Shown: positions 6,655-7,797 of the stretch, piece after piece | Position numbering within the stretch: position 1 is the first letter of the stretch | How the letters are laid out: every line of letters begins with the position of its first letter | NCBI GenBank assembly: GCA_039812405.1 | Contig: JBDIAL010000181.1 | Coordinates: 1-7,797, forward strand | DNA: 7,797 nucleotides | Direction: 5' to 3' | Origin: Nostocoides sp039812405 | GTDB taxonomy: Bacteria > Actinomycetota > Actinomycetes > Actinomycetales > Dermatophilaceae | Made by a program: the position numbers and the translations under genes | Notes under the pieces: model-generated | Seen by the model: only the letters and a program-made list of their open reading frames with translations | What the model was told of the DNA's origin: nothing | Databases searched by the model: none

Positions 6655-7797
6655 ATGACCTCTTCGGGTCACCAGACCCAGGGATGCAGGTGGGGAACAA
6701 GGCCCCTCGCCGCGGCGGCCGTCCTGATCGTCGCCGTCTGCATCGGGGTCGGCACGGCCGCCGGCGACCCACTCCCCGACCCGATCGGTCCCTGTCTGGG
6801 CGACGACTGCCCCAGCACCTGGGGACCACCGGGCCCGGGCAGTGTCATCGGGCATGACGCAGCGGTCAACGTCTTCGTCGGTCACGACTTCTCGGTGACC
6901 GGAGGTGCTGCCGAGCTCGAGGGGCGTCTCGTCGTCCTCGGTGACGCCGCCGTCGACCGCACGACTCCCGGTGGCTACAACATCGGTGTCGTGGGCGCCG
7001 GTTCGCTCGTCGCCCCGCCCATCGGGGAGGACCACGCCATCATCGGGGGCTCGGTGACGATCGCCTCGTCCTCCCACGTCGAGATCGGCGGGGGAGACCC
7101 GGCGCAGTGGGGGAACCTTGCCTACGGCACGACGCTGTCCGGCGCGATCTCCTTCTCCGGACCCGGGGCGGCGCGTCAGGACCCTGCCGCGGTAGCGCCG
7201 TACGAGGGCATTCCCGACGTCCTCGAGGAGATATCCCGCTGCGCCGCCACCGACCCGGACACCGGTGAGGTGTCCGCGGAGTTCGGCACGACCGTCTTCC
7301 GCGGCGACGGTTCGAGTGCGGTGCAGGTCTTCACCGTCACCGGCTCGCTGCCGGGAGACGGCGGGGTGGAGTTCCGGGACGTGCCGGCCGGGGCGACCGT
7401 CATCGTCAACGTTGTCGGGGCGCGGGCCGATCTGGCCGTCAACTACCTGAACGTCGCACCGGAGGACGGGCTGCGGCTGTTGTGGAACGTCCCGGACGCC
7501 ACGACGACGGACATCCACGGGTATGCCGCGCTGCCGGGCTCCATCCTGGTCGCCAACCCCGGCGGGACCACGCACCTCGCGGTACCGGGCACCAACGGAC
7601 GGGTGCTGATAGCCGGCGACCTCGTGCACGGCTCCTCCGACAGTTCCGGTGGCGAGGAGATGCACAGCTATCCCTTCCTCGGCGACGTCCCCTGCACCAC
7701 GCCGAGCACCACGACGACCAGCCCCACCACGACCACCACCTCACCGACCCCCACCACAGTCACCCCCACCACGACCACCACCTCACCGACCCCCACC
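6655..7797 (+). CDS. Secreted choice-of-anchor A family surface protein, N-terminal part
   Basis: The ATG at 6655 has AGGGAG 8 nt upstream; the frame stays open for 381 codons to the window edge, so the protein is truncated only by the window. Seen: a signal peptide with basic n-region (CRWGTRP), hydrophobic core (LAAAAVLIVAVCIGVG, 18-33) and cleavage near TAAG-D (34-38); a short Cys pair (C47, C52); then a beta-rich domain from about 70 to 346. Its landmarks are VNVFVGHDFSVTGGAAELEG (71-90), RLVVLGD, the centre ATVIVNVVG (247-255), LLWNVPDATTTDIHG (275-289), GSILVANPG (295-303) and GRVLIAGDLVHG with EEMHSYPFLGDVP (315-346). Known: these match the choice-of-anchor A domain, found in exported proteins that end in varied sorting signals (LPXTG or others). 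From 348 the protein becomes a Thr/Ser/Pro stalk of 14-residue repeats, probably glycosylated and wall-spanning. The anchor itself, and any further domain, are beyond the window. Inference: an adhesin-like or matrix protein, possibly controlled by the divergent regulator. Confidence 0.88.
   Translation, partial: MTSSGHQTQGCRWGTRPLAAAAVLIVAVCIGVGTAAGDPLPDPIGPCLGDDCPSTWGPPGPGSVIGHDAAVNVFVGHDFSVTGGAAELEGRLVVLGDAAVDRTTPGGYNIGVVGAGSLVAPPIGEDHAIIGGSVTIASSSHVEIGGGDPAQWGNLAYGTTLSGAISFSGPGAARQDPAAVAPYEGIPDVLEEISRCAATDPDTGEVSAEFGTTVFRGDGSSAVQVFTVTGSLPGDGGVEFRDVPAGATVIVNVVGARADLAVNYLNVAPEDGLRLLWNVPDATTTDIHGYAALPGSILVANPGGTTHLAVPGTNGRVLIAGDLVHGSSDSSGGEEMHSYPFLGDVPCTTPSTTTTSPTTTTTSPTPTTVTPTTTTTSPTPT
7722..7797 (+). 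repeat. 42-bp tandem repeat encoding a Thr/Pro stalk (continues past the window)
   Basis: 34 nucleotides at 7722-7755 recur without change at 7764-7797, a 42-bp period equal to 14 codons (unit PTTTTTSPTPTTVT). Identity at the DNA level, not only in the protein, points to recent duplication or conversion. The array runs off the right edge, so its copy number is unknown. Confidence 0.9.

Noticed and set aside
6478..7665. A 395-codon minus-strand frame antisense to the surface protein
   Set aside because: It is His/Arg/Gly/Asp-rich with no domain, whereas the plus-strand frame has a ribosome binding site, a signal peptide and a choice-of-anchor A domain.
7681..7797. The CCACC-rich repeats as a CRISPR array
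   Set aside because: The repeats are in frame, directly adjoining, with an 8-bp interval and no unique spacers; they encode a Thr/Pro stalk.

Overview
The window is strongly GC-rich DNA with GTG starts, near-uniform use of G/C-ending codons and typical actinobacterial families (a coiled-coil cell-wall hydrolase, a large STAND/LuxR regulator, a choice-of-anchor A surface protein). It most likely comes from the chromosome of a high-GC actinomycete. A Micrococcales/Intrasporangiaceae-type host is plausible but is only an inference from style. No phage, transposase, integrase or CRISPR signal is visible.

Layout, left to right. (1) Minus strand, 1-853: the N-terminal 284 codons of an exported, Ala/Gln-rich coiled-coil protein of the RipA/NlpC-P60 type; its catalytic end lies outside the window. 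(2) 854-1068: an AT-richer island upstream of that gene, with short motifs recurring at exactly 9-bp spacing. (3) Minus strand, 1069-2974: a probable two-gene unit made of a class III PLP-dependent aminotransferase followed by a small SRPBCC-fold protein. (4) 2975-3038: a 64-bp divergent gap in which the two start regions are near-perfect mirror images. (5) Plus strand, 3039-3800: an unrecognised 253-residue protein. (6) 3869-4012: a tRNA-Thr(CGT) gene with an upstream -10-like box, encoded CCA and a downstream hairpin terminator. (7) Minus strand, 4085-6382: a 765-residue ATP-binding LuxR-type regulator. (8) 6383-6654: a divergent intergenic region with a cluster of adjacent dyads. (9) Plus strand, 6655 to the window end: the N-terminal 381 codons of a secreted choice-of-anchor A protein that enters a Thr/Pro-rich stalk built of 42-bp repeats.

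How the parts may work together (inference). The aminotransferase and the SRPBCC protein are probably co-transcribed, and the divergent unknown protein may share their control through the mirrored start regions. The STAND/LuxR protein is the natural candidate regulator of the divergent surface protein, with the dyad cluster between them as a possible operator. The hydrolase at the left edge has its own promoter region, possibly controlled by a regulator that binds direct repeats. Across the window the hexamer GTATGC/GCATAC is clearly over-represented on both strands and seems to bend codon choice (Tyr-Ala is TAT-GCN in all six cases read here).
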